A stretch of 64,000 nucleotides of DNA from Lactarius indigo (lineage: Eukaryota > Basidiomycota > Agaricomycetes > Russulales > Russulaceae): contig JAFKAC010000173.1 of assembly GCA_025766275.1 (NCBI GenBank), positions 25,755 to 89,754 on the forward strand, given 5' to 3'. The notes under the pieces were generated by a model. It did no database searches. It worked only from the letters and a program-made list of their open reading frames with translations, and was not told where the DNA came from. Below are positions 12,116 through 25,747 of the stretch, piece by piece. Both the position numbers and the translations under genes were made by a program. Within the stretch, counting starts at the first letter, position 1; each line of letters begins with the position of its first letter.

Positions 12116-12187
12116 TGACCACCGCAGGGGTCGAACCTGCAATCTCCTGATTCGTAGTCAGACGCGATGCCATTTCGCCAGGCGGCC
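12116..12187 (-). tRNA. tRNA-Arg (anticodon ACG), no intron
   Basis: Read on the minus strand, GGCCGCC pairs with GGTGGTC as the acceptor stem (two G-T pairs). The D-arm contains TGGCGAAATGGC (A box). The anticodon stem TCTGA closes the loop CTACGAA, giving anticodon ACG. The T-arm contains GGTTCGAACCC (B box). The discriminator is A. Length is 72 with no intron. Confidence 0.93.
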
Positions 12188-12276
12188 GTGAACAAGTTGG
12201 CCATTGGTAATTGATAATCGATAGACGTGGGTTATTAGAGCAAAGCGGGCAATTGGATAACTTGAAGTCGAACACG

Positions 12277-14384
12277 ATGGCCGCCCGGAACCCAATCAAC
12301 GGAGAGCCGACTACGCTCCTGACTTGCCCCGCCGCACGCTGTCCGCTACCTTCGTGGAGTCGCACCTTCTCAAGTACCGATGCACTCCTGGAACACGCGC
12401 GGCAATCCAGGGCACAGCATCCATTGTGTACTACATGTCTCAGGGTGTTCAAAGATACCGCAGCTCTGGAACAAGTGCGTGACCGTAACTGCTCGAGCAT
12501 ACAGTCCCTGCTCAACCAGATCGCAGCACGTAGAAGCAAAACACGTCGTTATATGCCAACCCTGCAACCGAAAATACAAGTCGCAGTCCGCCATCGACCA
12601 GCACTGGCGCTCCTCGACCGCGCATCCCAATTGCCCCGTCTGTGGGGCCGGGGCTGCAGACACGCCTGCACTTGCCGAGGTGAGCAACCGACCGCCTGCC
12701 CGACCGATCTGCTCACGAACCACCATCCTTCGTCGGTTTAATTAGCATATCGCGAATGCCCATCCGAAAGTACGCTGTTGCGGCGTGCTTCTGAGTGAGA
12801 ACGACCTGGACGTGCACTACCTTACGTCGCGCAACCACCCCACGTGTAGGGAGTGTAACATCGGCTTTGCAACCGAATTGGAATATGCTGAGGTACGCGG
12901 GCCACGCAAAACTCAGCACTCTGAGAGCTGACGATTGGTTTTCGATGTAGCACAATTCGCAATTGCACTCGGAATTGCAGTGTAAAGTCTGCGCGGAGCA
13001 GTTCCCATCTTCAGAGGCGTTGTGGGCTCACATGGGAGATCCGTCAAGTCACCGCCGATGCGAGTTCTGCAATGCGGAGTTCAAAGAAACGTCCGCGCTC
13101 GTTGAGGTGATTGATAACTAGCCGGTAGATGAAATATAAAGCACGCTGTTGACTCGTTATTTTTTACCAGCATTATACTGAGACTCACCTACCACCAAAT
13201 GACGTTCAAGACGCGTCCGGTTCCGTTATTGTGCGTCCACTTTTTGCTTCACGCCCCTACAGTATTGTGAACACCTCCCGCAGGAAGTGTCGACTCGCTC
13301 GCCCACCCCTCCGATGAATCGACCTTACGCTCCTCCCTCCCGCTCTATTCCTTCTGCTGTTGTCGGGGCAGGGCGTACCGCCGCCACACACGCCTATCCT
13401 CCTGCGCCTCCCAGCCGCGCGAGCACAAGTGGCCCTGGCACAAGCACAAGCGGCTCCGACATCGCCTCTGAGCTATACTACACTCCTCATAACAACAACA
13501 CTTTTACGCACTCGTCCAGTCTTGGCGACAGTTCCTCCAGCGTTTCTCACTCGCATTCGCACCTACAATCGCAATCGCCCTTTAATAACAACCGACCGAC
13601 CGTCGCGCGGCCTCCTCACCCGGGTTTCTCATCAGACGGTGCTTCGTCCGATTATACCGCCGTCCACCGCACTGCGACCCAAAGCCCCGCGCTGCGAGCG
13701 CATGCGTCCCCATCCCCGGCGGTTCTCACACCCCCTCGCGCCTTGTCGTCGTCCCCATCGCCTGCTCTCCCCATCCCTCTACGAGCCGTGGGTTCTGTGG
13801 GCCCCGTGACCCCCGCACGCCATGGCACGCTCATCGCATCGTCGCCACAACCTCATGAACAGCAGTGGGAACAGCAGCAACAGCAGCCGCAACGGCAGCT
13901 ACCCCAGCCGCCATCCTCCGCTCGGTCCAAAGGGTCCGTCGCCGAGACGCCCTCGGGCGATCTCGCCAACTTCCATCTGCTCAAGGGCTCTCCCCTGCAG
14001 TCCGTCGTTGACTTTGACACGCCGACACCCTCCCCGCGCACTCCGAGCGCATCTCCCGCCGATCACCAGGCCTTCGCGCTCGCGTCCCGTACGGGGGCCC
14101 CTTACTTTCCGCTCAACGACGGGCGTCGGTTCTTAACAGGCTCTGCTGGAATCTCGCCCTCCTTCGCGCGAACGCAGAGGGCTGCGGCTGCAATCACTGA
14201 TGCCAGGTCGGCTTTTTACTGCCGCATATGCCAAGTGGACCCTTGCCGCGAAATAACGGCAACTGCATGTGGACACATGTTTTGCAATGCGTGCATTGTG
14301 GAGGAAGTGCGCGAGAATGCACGTTGTCCCGTGTGCAACGCCGCGGTGCTACTGTTTGCACTGCTCAGGCTAGATGTATCGTGA
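12277..14384 (+). CDS. C2H2 zinc-finger array protein with C-terminal RING finger
   Basis: The ATG at 12277 opens MAARNPINGEPTT. Residues 1 to about 250 hold a run of Cys-Cys-His-His units (for example CTTCLRVFKDTAALEQ-HVEAKH, CRECNIGFATELEYAE-H and CEFCNAEFKETSALVE-HYTETH). A Ser/Pro/Gln-rich, probably disordered stretch of about 290 residues follows. The C-terminus is a RING finger: FYCRICQVDPCREI...CGHMFCNACI...ARCPVCNA. Introns lie at 12475-12526, 12680-12745, 12893-12950, 13107-13170 and 13231-13283, all phase 0; the first four each cut immediately before the first His of a finger. RING domains of this kind usually act as E3 ubiquitin ligases and the finger array may bind DNA, RNA or protein. 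I do not recognise a characterised homologue. Confidence 0.8.
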
Positions 14385-15411
14385 TTGTAGCGGAACCTCT
14401 GGTTTTTGGGGGATATTCCTGGCCTTGCATTGCAGGCTGATCCATAGCGCTTGGCTACTTGAAGTCAGTTCAGTCACCGTTATTGTCGCAAATTTACAGA
14501 CAAATGTCCGAGGCTGAGCTGAGCATTGAGCTCCCCCTGTAAGAGGTTAATTCCAACCTGTATAAGGTACTAGTTTCAACGCAGCTCGTATCGCTAAGAC
14601 CCCACACACATATGTATGTACATTTTCTGGGTCTTCGGTGTGCATGTCTGCTTTGGTCACTTGGCAAGATGCGAGTTAGTGCTCCGCGTGCAATCGGTAC
14701 AATGATACTCGTAAATTAACCTGAGCGCGCTATGATAGCAACTGGGATCTTTAGATGCTCAGGCTATGCTACTGTAATCCCCCAAAAGTCCTTCTGTCCA
14801 TTATGGCCCCTGCACAATGTGTGGACTTGGGGCAGTAGTAAATGTCCTTGAATTAATGCACGAAAAAAGACCGGCGATGCGCCCAAGTCCATGGTTATGC
14901 CTTTGGACCCCTTCCACCTCGCGGTTTCATCGCGTCATTACCCCCAACTACTTTTTAGCTGTGTGTGTGTGGCTATGTGACTGCACTCGGGATCTATGCT
15001 GGCTTCGTCTTTCTGTCTGCCAATGACTGTCGTCGCCAAGGTCATCGCACCCCTGGACCGCTTGCTGGGCCGCTCATTGGACCCATCTTGTCAACGAACG
15101 TAAGGTGTAGGCTATTATCACACCTTTTTTTGTGAACGCTTTACAGTAATTACAGCCGGTTTATGTGTACAATGTGGCAGATTTCGGATATGATCAGAGA
15201 TCTTGTACGGCTCCATTGCTGGCCTTCGGAACGGAAATAATCAAAATTTCTTTAGGACCGATGATCTAGTAGTCAAACCATTCGTGACGGTTTATCAATC
15301 TTTTTGACGATTTAAACTACCCATAACTATGTACTTTCCACAAGGAATATTGAGCATTGAGAATGGACAAATGGCAGTTGCAAAGGTAAAAGGTCTAAAG
15401 TCCAATGCCAC
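14385..15411. other. Gene-free stretch between two convergent genes
   Basis: About 1 kb between the stop of the zinc-finger/RING gene and the stop of the halogenase gene, long for this compact region. It holds a short TG run near 14,960 and several AT-rich patches. I see no coding frame with family resemblance, no tRNA and no clear repeat. Confidence 0.6.
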
Positions 15412-18072
<2,661 letters not shown>

Positions 18073-18517
18073 GATGACCGTGCGTGTGTGATTGAGGTGG
18101 GCAAAGCATTAAAACATGATATGGTCGTATTCCTTTCGTCCATGCTGTGCCGAAGACCCGAGGAAGCTGTAAAGGTACAACTTGCTTTCTGCGTAGAAGA
18201 ATCTGACACGCGAGACACCTTCGAGGCATTCAAAACGGAGATTGGGGTCCGCTCTGTTCTTCTAAATCCGTTAGTTGAAATGCCCTATAATGCCAGTCCT
18301 ACTACAACTTAAAAAGCCGTGCACTCGGGGCCGTCGGCTGATAGGACTAGAAGTCTGTCAATTGGGTACCCTTCGATTTTACCACATGGACGGACATATC
18401 ATTGTTTCAAGGCGCCACCGGAGAGATAACCTGCCCGTTGCTGACGTTATCACGAGAAAAACCATCGTTCAAGGATGGGTCAACAACAACTCCTCTTGGT
18501 ACGGTATCTATCACACA
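18073..18517. other. Promoter region of the halogenase and 3' end of DMC1
   Basis: 445 bp between two genes on the minus strand. It should carry the DMC1 3' end and the halogenase promoter. I see no coding signal, and no TATA box stands out. Confidence 0.5.
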
Positions 18518-20608
18518 TCAAACATCTGCCCAACCGCCTTCATCCAGCTTGTACGAAGCTTCAGATTCGGGTCTGTCTGGGCTGTCCATAAGCTTTGCGA
18601 CACGCTCTTCCGCCCGACCTGATTCGCGCGTTCAAGTGTTAGTGGTGTTGAAAAGAAGGATTAGTGCCACACAGTTCCGTGACCTGTGGCTGAATTACTT
18701 CTAGTGACCTGACGCACCTTTTCGTAGGAAGATTCTCGTGGCTGAGGCGTGTGATAGAATATGACCACCGATAGGTTTCAGCGCACCTCCGGCGACGAAG
18801 GTCATCGTTGCGCCAGGATCGGCTGCACATGAGTGGGGCAAGGAGCCGGTAAGTGGGATGTTGCTGCGTGAAACGGGTGGTACCGACATTGCACTTGATT
18901 GGTAATAAGAATAGCGACCTTTAGTGCTATTGTAAGCCAATCACATCCACTAGGCATAAAACACGCTTGCATTGAATTCCTCGGACAGCTTAGATAACTT
19001 GGAAAGAAACTGTGGACAGTTTGCTGAATAGTTGCGTATTAACAGGTGACGATCGCACCTGGGCAAGCTACGAGGGCGTTAGTAAACAGGGTAATAGGCC
19101 GGACGAAGTATGGACCCCGGGCCATTACCTTTTGTTGTCTCTCGCTGAGTTCCCCACGCCCAGAGAAGTCGACCCGGAAAAGGGCCATTATACTATCGAC
19201 AATCTTTTATTGCGATGACAAACATTGGTCTCGCCCAAATTGTGATCGTGCTCACAATGAGTCGAAAGTCTTTATCCTCGGCAAATCGTTGGGAGCACTC
19301 GTTGATGAGTTCCATCTGAGGGTGACTCAATGCCTGTTTCCAAAAAGAGTCTATTGAGGATCTTTTACCTGATGTTCGCTATTATATGCGCGGGCTGACA
19401 TAGCTCTAGGGCATGTCAGTAGATACCGATCGCAGTGGCCAGCACACCATAAAGAATATTTTCCAGAGCCATGTCCCCGTTAACCCCGAATCGATCTGCG
19501 ATGGATTTGATACGGTCGGGTCGGAAAGTGCCTGCGATAACATGGCGTTCAGGAACGAACGGACACGCAGGCTTGTACATACCTTCTGTGTCTATATAGG
19601 CAACCTGAAGAATGATGTCACCAAAGATGATAAATGCCAAGTGCTTCGTTAACTCACCTTTCCCGAGGCACCACCGAGCTCAGGGGGTAATTGAGCCACC
19701 ACGCTCATTGTATGCGCAAGTTGAGTCTTTCCAGTGCGATACTCTCCATAAACTACGTAGGAAGATGTCAGATTGAGAAGGTGCGGATTCTAGTCATACC
19801 CCCCTTCAGTAATAGATTGCGACACGAGCCCCCCTCAAAAATTAGATATTTTGAGTCGTCTGCCCTCGATTTAATCATTCCAGAATTTACCTCCGAGCAT
19901 GACATCGACAGATTTGCTCCCTGTGCTGATGGCCAGCACCCTTTTGCGCTTCTCTTGCAGCTCAAGCCCTGTCGCGAAGGAAGAGCCCTGAAATGTGATT
20001 CAATGTGGTAACAAGGAGATAAGGAACTGGCAGGTCAACGGTTATCTTGTGTGCCGCTTCCTGTGAACGTCCGGAATGAGCTAAAGACGCATATACATAT
20101 ATGCCACGAGGTTCACACACCTTTATCTTTTCGACTTTGGCCTCGGACATACCCTGGCAATATTGAGCCACGGTATGAGCACTCTTTACCTTCTGGACGG
20201 TGAGATAGGTACTGACCTTAATCTTGAGCATCTGTTTCCTGGTGGTCATGTTGACGCCAGACACGGTGTTGATCGCGGCGGACTATGGAAAGCAAAACGA
20301 AGGCGCCATCAGATGACTTCCACAAAGCCGGGTCATACCTTGAGCTTTAAAATGTCTTGCACGTTGATTCCCTACGAGTGGACATGTCAGAAAACTTGGG
20401 GTGAAAACAACCCAGCGCGCATATATGCGAACATGTTGCTGTAGTTCATCCACCGAATCGAAAAATGGCGCCTGGGTGGAAGCAAATTTGGGGTATATCT
20501 TTGAAAAGTTCGTCGAGAACAAGATAAACAAACGTCATCTGTTTCTTCAACGGGGCTGTCAGGTCGAGAAGGCGGAGGTGGTGCAGCTGACGAAGCGACG
20601 CGTGCCAT
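18518..20608 (-). CDS. DMC1: Meiotic recombinase Dmc1 (RecA/Rad51 family)
   Basis: This strand-exchange ATPase acts at meiotic double-strand breaks. The start ATG at 20608 gives [16 protein letters not shown]. Helix-hairpin-helix sequence follows: [10 protein letters not shown], then [25 protein letters not shown]. The Walker A motif is [10 protein letters not shown], and AYIDTEG joins [18 protein letters not shown] across an intron. The C-terminus has [41 protein letters not shown] and [10 protein letters not shown]...GGWADV. The DPGATMTF and KPIGGHI forms and the [12 protein letters not shown] segment favour Dmc1 over Rad51. About half of the 2.1 kb is intron. The presence of DMC1 implies a sexual cycle. 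Confidence 0.93.
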
Positions 20609-20847
20609 CGTTAAGATGCGAAGGGTGAATTTTCGGACTTCAGTTTCAGATGCTAATGAGAGGGACAAATTAAGGGAATGAGAAATATGCGTTTTTATGA
20701 GACGCGTCGCATCACGGTCACGTGTAGGCAGCGTTCAGCAAACACCAAGAACAAGAGACTATTCGTGTTCCCCAACAAGATGAGACACCGCAATTAATAA
20801 ACGAGTTAGCAACACAATAAAGTACCATCACATGAAAAATAAATAGT

Positions 20848-23717
20848 TTATACCCGCCGCCTTGAGGCCCTGTCCACGTCCACAAGCGTGTCTATAACAT
20901 GATCCCTTGCCTCCTCGAGCTTGGAACCGCCACTGTAGAACACCTCGGCGTCTAGGGCAACCCTCAATGCTGCACGCAACCCTGCATTTCGGCGCGAAGG
21001 TGACGGCGGAGGCGAAAGCACGACGGAAACGCCCGAGGACCCAGGTAACGCGGAGGGGAATAGTCGCCTATATAGCACGATTGCGGAAAGCAGCATACGC
21101 ACGCCCCGTTCTTCGTCGTCGGCGTCCGAGTCATCGGAGTGTTCGATCTCCTCATGTCGGACGAATGCACCATTGTAGATGCGCTCCAGTAGGTCCACGA
21201 GCTCCGCACTACGCCCCCCCAAGGAGCGTCCTGCATCAATTACGGCCTGCCGTTCCACTTCTTCGCGAGCGTCCTTCTCGGTACCATAGAACTCGGTATC
21301 TCCCGATTGCACATCTGGGCCAAGTACAGCATCCACGAACGCCCGCGCAGCAACATGCGCAACGGCCTTGCGCACATTGCGCACGGCGAGCGAGCTAAGC
21401 GGGGAAAGACGGACATTGCACGTCTTGGCGAGACTGACAGAGGCTTCCTCGACCGTCATCGCGCCAATAACGGCGCGCTCGAAAGGTCGCACAAGCCGCG
21501 CATGATTTGCTCTCGTCCAGAGGGTCATGGCACGGGCACGCCAAACAGGAAAGACCAAGAGGGCGAGCGTCGATAAATCGCCTGGCGAAGTAGCAAAGGC
21601 AGGGGTGTGAGAAACCATGCCCCAGTACGCCTGCGAACGGAGGCCAAGTGACGTGGCACCTAGACTTGAAATCAGCACCTAGTCCGCCATGATAGTCACG
21701 GGTGAGAGTACACACGGTCAAACACCGCTAGTTCCGCCAACCTCACCCACGCGCGCTGCTCAAGTTGCTTATGTTCAAGTGTCTTGGTCTTCCCTCCACG
21801 CTTGGGCGCCGCAAAACTCAACAGAAGTCCAAAGAAACCGGGGTGCACTCCAAGGGCTGTGCGGAGCAAAGTGGCCTCATCGGGTGTGCCACGTCGTGAG
21901 GAATCCAAGGCATCAATGAGAGCATTTCGTTTGGCCGCATCCGTGCGAGGGAAGTTGGAGGACGAAAAGAGAGTACGAAGTCGGGGGATACTCTTAGGGA
22001 GGAAGGGTAGCAAAATAGAAAGGAAGACGAGGCCAGAAACGACCAGATGGAAGACTTGCAACACTTCTCTCCAGCCGAAAGTGGACGCAAGCGCCGTCGG
22101 CGTAAGAACGACACCAGTGTCTGCAAGAACGACGCCGGTGTGGGTGGGGGAAGATCGGGAATACGAGGTGAGCGGCGAATTGAAGAAAGAAAAAAAGGAG
22201 AAGACTGCGAGGAGATACTGCTTTGACTGAGCTTGGACGGGAGGAGTAGCTACATCCCGAGGCTGCGACGCTTCTCCCTCGGGAAGGGGCTGAACTTTTC
22301 GCGGCCGCCCGCGCTTGCGTTTTTCTGGTACAACGCCTGGATTTGTCTCCTTGGGTTTTGGGTCCTTGGCAGGCCTCTTTGGTATGCCTTTGATACGCTT
22401 CTTGGGATGCAAATTATCATCGTCAGCGTCACTCTCTCCATCGTCAACGCCCTCGTCATCATCAGAAATGTCTGAGGTGGCCTCGTCACGCTCGGGTCCA
22501 CCAAAACGAGACACCCATTCACGTTCCCACTCGCGGAGAAGAGCAGGACCGCCGACGAGACCCGAAATGAGAGAGCGCAAACCGGCTTGCTCCCGCTTGA
22601 GGCGGCTTTCGCGGCGTTTCAAGACGCTACATGCGACGTGAGGGGAAAGATCAGGGCGAGGAATCACAATGCTCACTGAATGTACTCCGCAGCCTTTCCG
22701 AGAACGTTGGCCTTGCTGATCTTGCGTGCGACCCTGACTCCGTCTACGAAACCGCGTTCGTCTACTACGTCGTTCCATACAAGCTTCTCTGGCTTCTCCA
22801 GTGACTCGGCCTCCGGGCCATCTTGACCTTTATTGCCCTTCTCCTTGGTCTCAAGGACCCGAAGTGCAGGCACCGCGTCTTTGAGAGACTGGATGCGTGC
22901 GTTGAGATTTGTGCGGTATCTTCGCTCTATGGTGGTGTGACTCGTCTTTGGACGGCCGATGACGGCCACTGTCCCACCCAGAGCTGAATCTGGTGAGGGA
23001 GTAAGCTCAGCGGCTGGGGATTTACGCTTAGAGCCAGCGTTGGTCGCTGGAGGGGAATGACGCTGGAGGCGTGGAATGGGAAGCTTTTGGGCATCTAAGC
23101 GGAGGATGTCAAGAGGGTAAATGACAGACGAGTGGGGTAATGAGCATACTGGAGAAAGTAAGTTGCTCCGCCTGTCCTTGCACAGGCACTGCAAGAGTGA
23201 CACCAGAAGTCTGGCGAACGGACTGTGCGAGCTCGTCGACCGGGTCATTCACTGATACAGGTACGTGGACGGGCACATGAACACCCGGAGAGATATGAGG
23301 GGAGGTAGCGGCAGTAGATGGGATGGATGGTATAGAGGCCACAGGAGTGAGATCTGAGAGAGATGCGCCGGATGAAGAAGAGGATGAAGTAATGCTCATT
23401 CGACGAGGAGGGAGACTTTGTGGAAATCCAAGTAGTTGCTGAGGTTGGAAAGGAGTCAAGTCGGTAGTGAACATCTTTGGGTCAAAGTGCAAGGCGCTGG
23501 GGTCAATGGCAAGAGAAGAGGAATCGAAGTCGAGATCCATCCCGAGAGGGAGATTCAAACCGAAATCAAAGGCAGCAGGGTCGAATTTGACGTTCTGAGG
23601 CTGGTCATTGTCCCAGAGACTGGAGAACTGGGACCAGTCAGGAGGGCTGTCCGTATGGGACGTGCCAGAATCAGACATTGTGGGTACGTCGGAGAGATGG
23701 TGGTCGTCCATAGACAT
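20848..23717 (-). CDS. SRE1: Sre1, SREBP-type membrane-bound bHLH transcription factor
   Basis: The ATG at 23717 opens MSMDDHHLSDVP, an acidic Ser-rich activation region. A bHLH follows with the SREBP-specific tyrosine (TTIERRYRTNLNARIQSL), then an insert and the second helix (KISKANVLGKAAEYIQ). After a leucine-zipper-like stretch there are two hydrophobic segments: YLLAVFSFFSFF and VFHLVVSGLVFLSILLPFL. Between them is a loop of about 40 residues with a TGVVL repeat, and REVL lies just before the second segment. The C-terminal roughly 400 residues are the regulatory domain. Known SREBPs are held in the ER and released by proteolysis when sterol or oxygen falls. HMG-CoA reductase, a usual target, is 14 kb away. 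Length is about 900 residues with three or four introns. Confidence 0.9.
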
Positions 23718-24048
23718 TGGGTCGATGCGGAATCGGACCACTTTGAAGTATAAATCCAAATCACGTGACTGTAGCGGGGTTGGTGTGCTGGATAGCCTCA
23801 GCAGACTCGGGCTCCAGGGCTGAGCTGAGATTGAGGCAGTTACTAGCGGTTGTAGTTGCAAGTGTCAGCGGCCCCGTGTGCGTGTCTAGATCGCCCTTTC
23901 TAGGTAGCCAACTTGAACCATACAGCGGACTTTGAAGGCGACTACACATTTACATTATATAGCTCGCCAGTGTCGCGTCGTCAATCTATCCCCCTTTTCC
24001 TCTCTCCTTCCCTCCCTTTTTGTCTCCTTCTTTCCGCACCTTGAGGAA
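23718..24048. promoter_or_regulatory. Shared upstream region of SRE1 and the PARP-type zinc-finger gene
   Basis: 331 bp between divergent starts. It holds the CACGTG at 23762-23767, a TTATATAG TATA-like box near 23,953 facing the zinc-finger gene, and a CT-rich tract at about 23,987-24,035 just before its ATG. Confidence 0.55.
23762..23767. promoter_or_regulatory. E-box (CACGTG) just upstream of SRE1
   Basis: The sequence ATCACGTGAC lies 45-50 bp before the SRE1 start codon. SREBP-type bHLH proteins with the RRYR tyrosine bind both E-boxes and sterol elements. Use by Sre1 itself is an inference. Confidence 0.4.
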
Positions 24049-25406
24049 ATGTCTGACACAGAAGAAAAAAAATCGGGCTATCGCCTCGAATATGCTAAGA
24101 ATAATCGGGCAAAGTGCAAAGGTTTGTTTTTGCTCGCTATTATTTTCCTTCCTCTCTATCTTGCTCACTGTTCTACGCGTTTTTCGTCCCAACAGGCCCC
24201 AAGCCTTGCAATGGTTGGTGTCTGTTTCACTCCTGACACGCTTGTCTATCAATCTCATAAATCTACGTTCTTCTAGGAACGGTCCTCGACAAGGGCACAC
24301 TCAAAATAGGCTCTGTTGTTGATTTCAGGGGCCACACTTCCTTGTACGTCAGCTTTAAACATATTTCACTTTGCCGCATCCTCATCACAACCCTTCCTTC
24401 CAATTTCCCTGGTTTTCTTCTTGGTTTCCAATGATAGTGCCTGGCGTCATTGGGGTTGTACAACCGAAACCATCATAACCAACATGAAGAAGTCTTTCAC
24501 CGAAGCAGATGAGCTCGACGGATTCGACGAACTTCAGCCCGCGGATCAGGACAAAATTCGCAAGGCTTGGGAAGATGGCCATGTCGCTGATGAGGACGTT
24601 CCCGAGACGGCACGCAAGGCTCAAGGGGATGATGGTGCAGATGAGGAGCCAAAACCCAAGAAGAAACGTGCACCAGCAAAGAAAGCTGACGAAGGTGAAT
24701 CATCAAAGCCGAAGAAGGCACGCGCGACCAAGAAGGCAAGTCGCTCATTCGCTGTTGTTCTGCAACATTTAGACATCATTGCCGTTCACAGAAGTCAGAC
24801 GAAGAAGGCGAGGCTGCAGATGATGATGACGTAGAAAAGGAAAAGCCAAAGAAAGCACCAGTGTCAAAGTCTCGTCCCAAGGCAATTATTCCCCTATTTT
24901 CATTTTGCACCAATGAATCCTGACATGATTAATCTCAGAAATCTAAAGATGAAGACCAGGAGATGAATGGGGCCGATGAAGACCAGGAGGCGAAACCAAA
25001 AAAGAAAGCCCCACCTCCTAAGAAAGCCCCAGCTGAAAAGAAGGCCACTGAGAAGAAGGCCCCTGCGAAGAAGCGTGCCGCCAAAAAGGTACTTTTATAA
25101 ATAAAAATAAATCCACTTTTTGACCCACATTCGACAGGATGTCGAAGAAGAATCCGGCGAGGACTTTGCTGATGATATCGACAACCTCCCAGCTGATGAC
25201 GATGAACTCTCTGAGGCTGAGAATAAGAAGCGAAAGGTATGTCCGAGTATTTCAGAATATAAGAACCCAACTCCTTCTCAACGTCGATTGGCGATCAGCG
25301 CCCTGTGTCAAAGACCTCCACCAAACCTGCGTCGAAGAAAGCCGCAAAACCAGCATCTGGTCGTGCTAAGAAGGCCAAGGTAACTCATGAGGATGAAGAG
25401 GACTGA
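24049..25406 (+). CDS. PARP-type zinc-finger protein with basic-acidic tail
   Basis: The ATG at 24049 gives MSDTEEKKSGYRLEYAKNNR. Exons then join through AKCKG-PKPCNGTVLDKG, LKIGSVVDFRGHTSLAWRHWGC and ELDGFDELQPADQDKI. This is a complete PARP-type zinc finger (CxxC...H...C), the module that recognises DNA breaks in PARP1 and DNA ligase III. No PARP catalytic domain, BRCT or ligase domain follows. The rest is a Lys/Ala/Pro-rich, histone H1-like tail (EKKATEKKAPAKKRAAKK) with acidic clusters, ending EDEED. Length is about 300 residues. A nuclear DNA-binding role is likely and the function is unknown. Confidence 0.85.
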
Positions 25407-25747
25407 ATCCATTACCTCTATGTGTCGTTTGCGTTATCAATGTCGATGCTTGCCCACGGTATTGTTGTGGTTCCCTATTGCTCTCTGCGTGCTATCCCTT
25501 CTTTCTTATATACATGTTGCCATGTACTACGATCGATAATACCATATGGAGACTGTCTTGGACTTGTCCCGTCGCTTCAAGCGATCGCTGTCTAAAAACA
25601 ATGTCGTATTTTGTCTGATAGTAAAAATATTTATGATATTATGGAATTGTGGTGAGCTACAGGAAGAGGGATTGAGTGCTACAGCTATTTATTATGAGGT
25701 GAATACAGCCCATTAGCCCAATGAAAATAATGACAACAACAATCTCA
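25407..25747. other. Convergent 3' region
   Basis: 341 bp between two stops on opposite strands, AT-rich in its second half. It probably contains both polyadenylation sites. Nothing else is seen. Confidence 0.5.

Noticed and set aside
18518..20608. Rad51 rather than Dmc1
   Set aside because: The [20 protein letters not shown] and KPIGGHI segments fit Dmc1 better.
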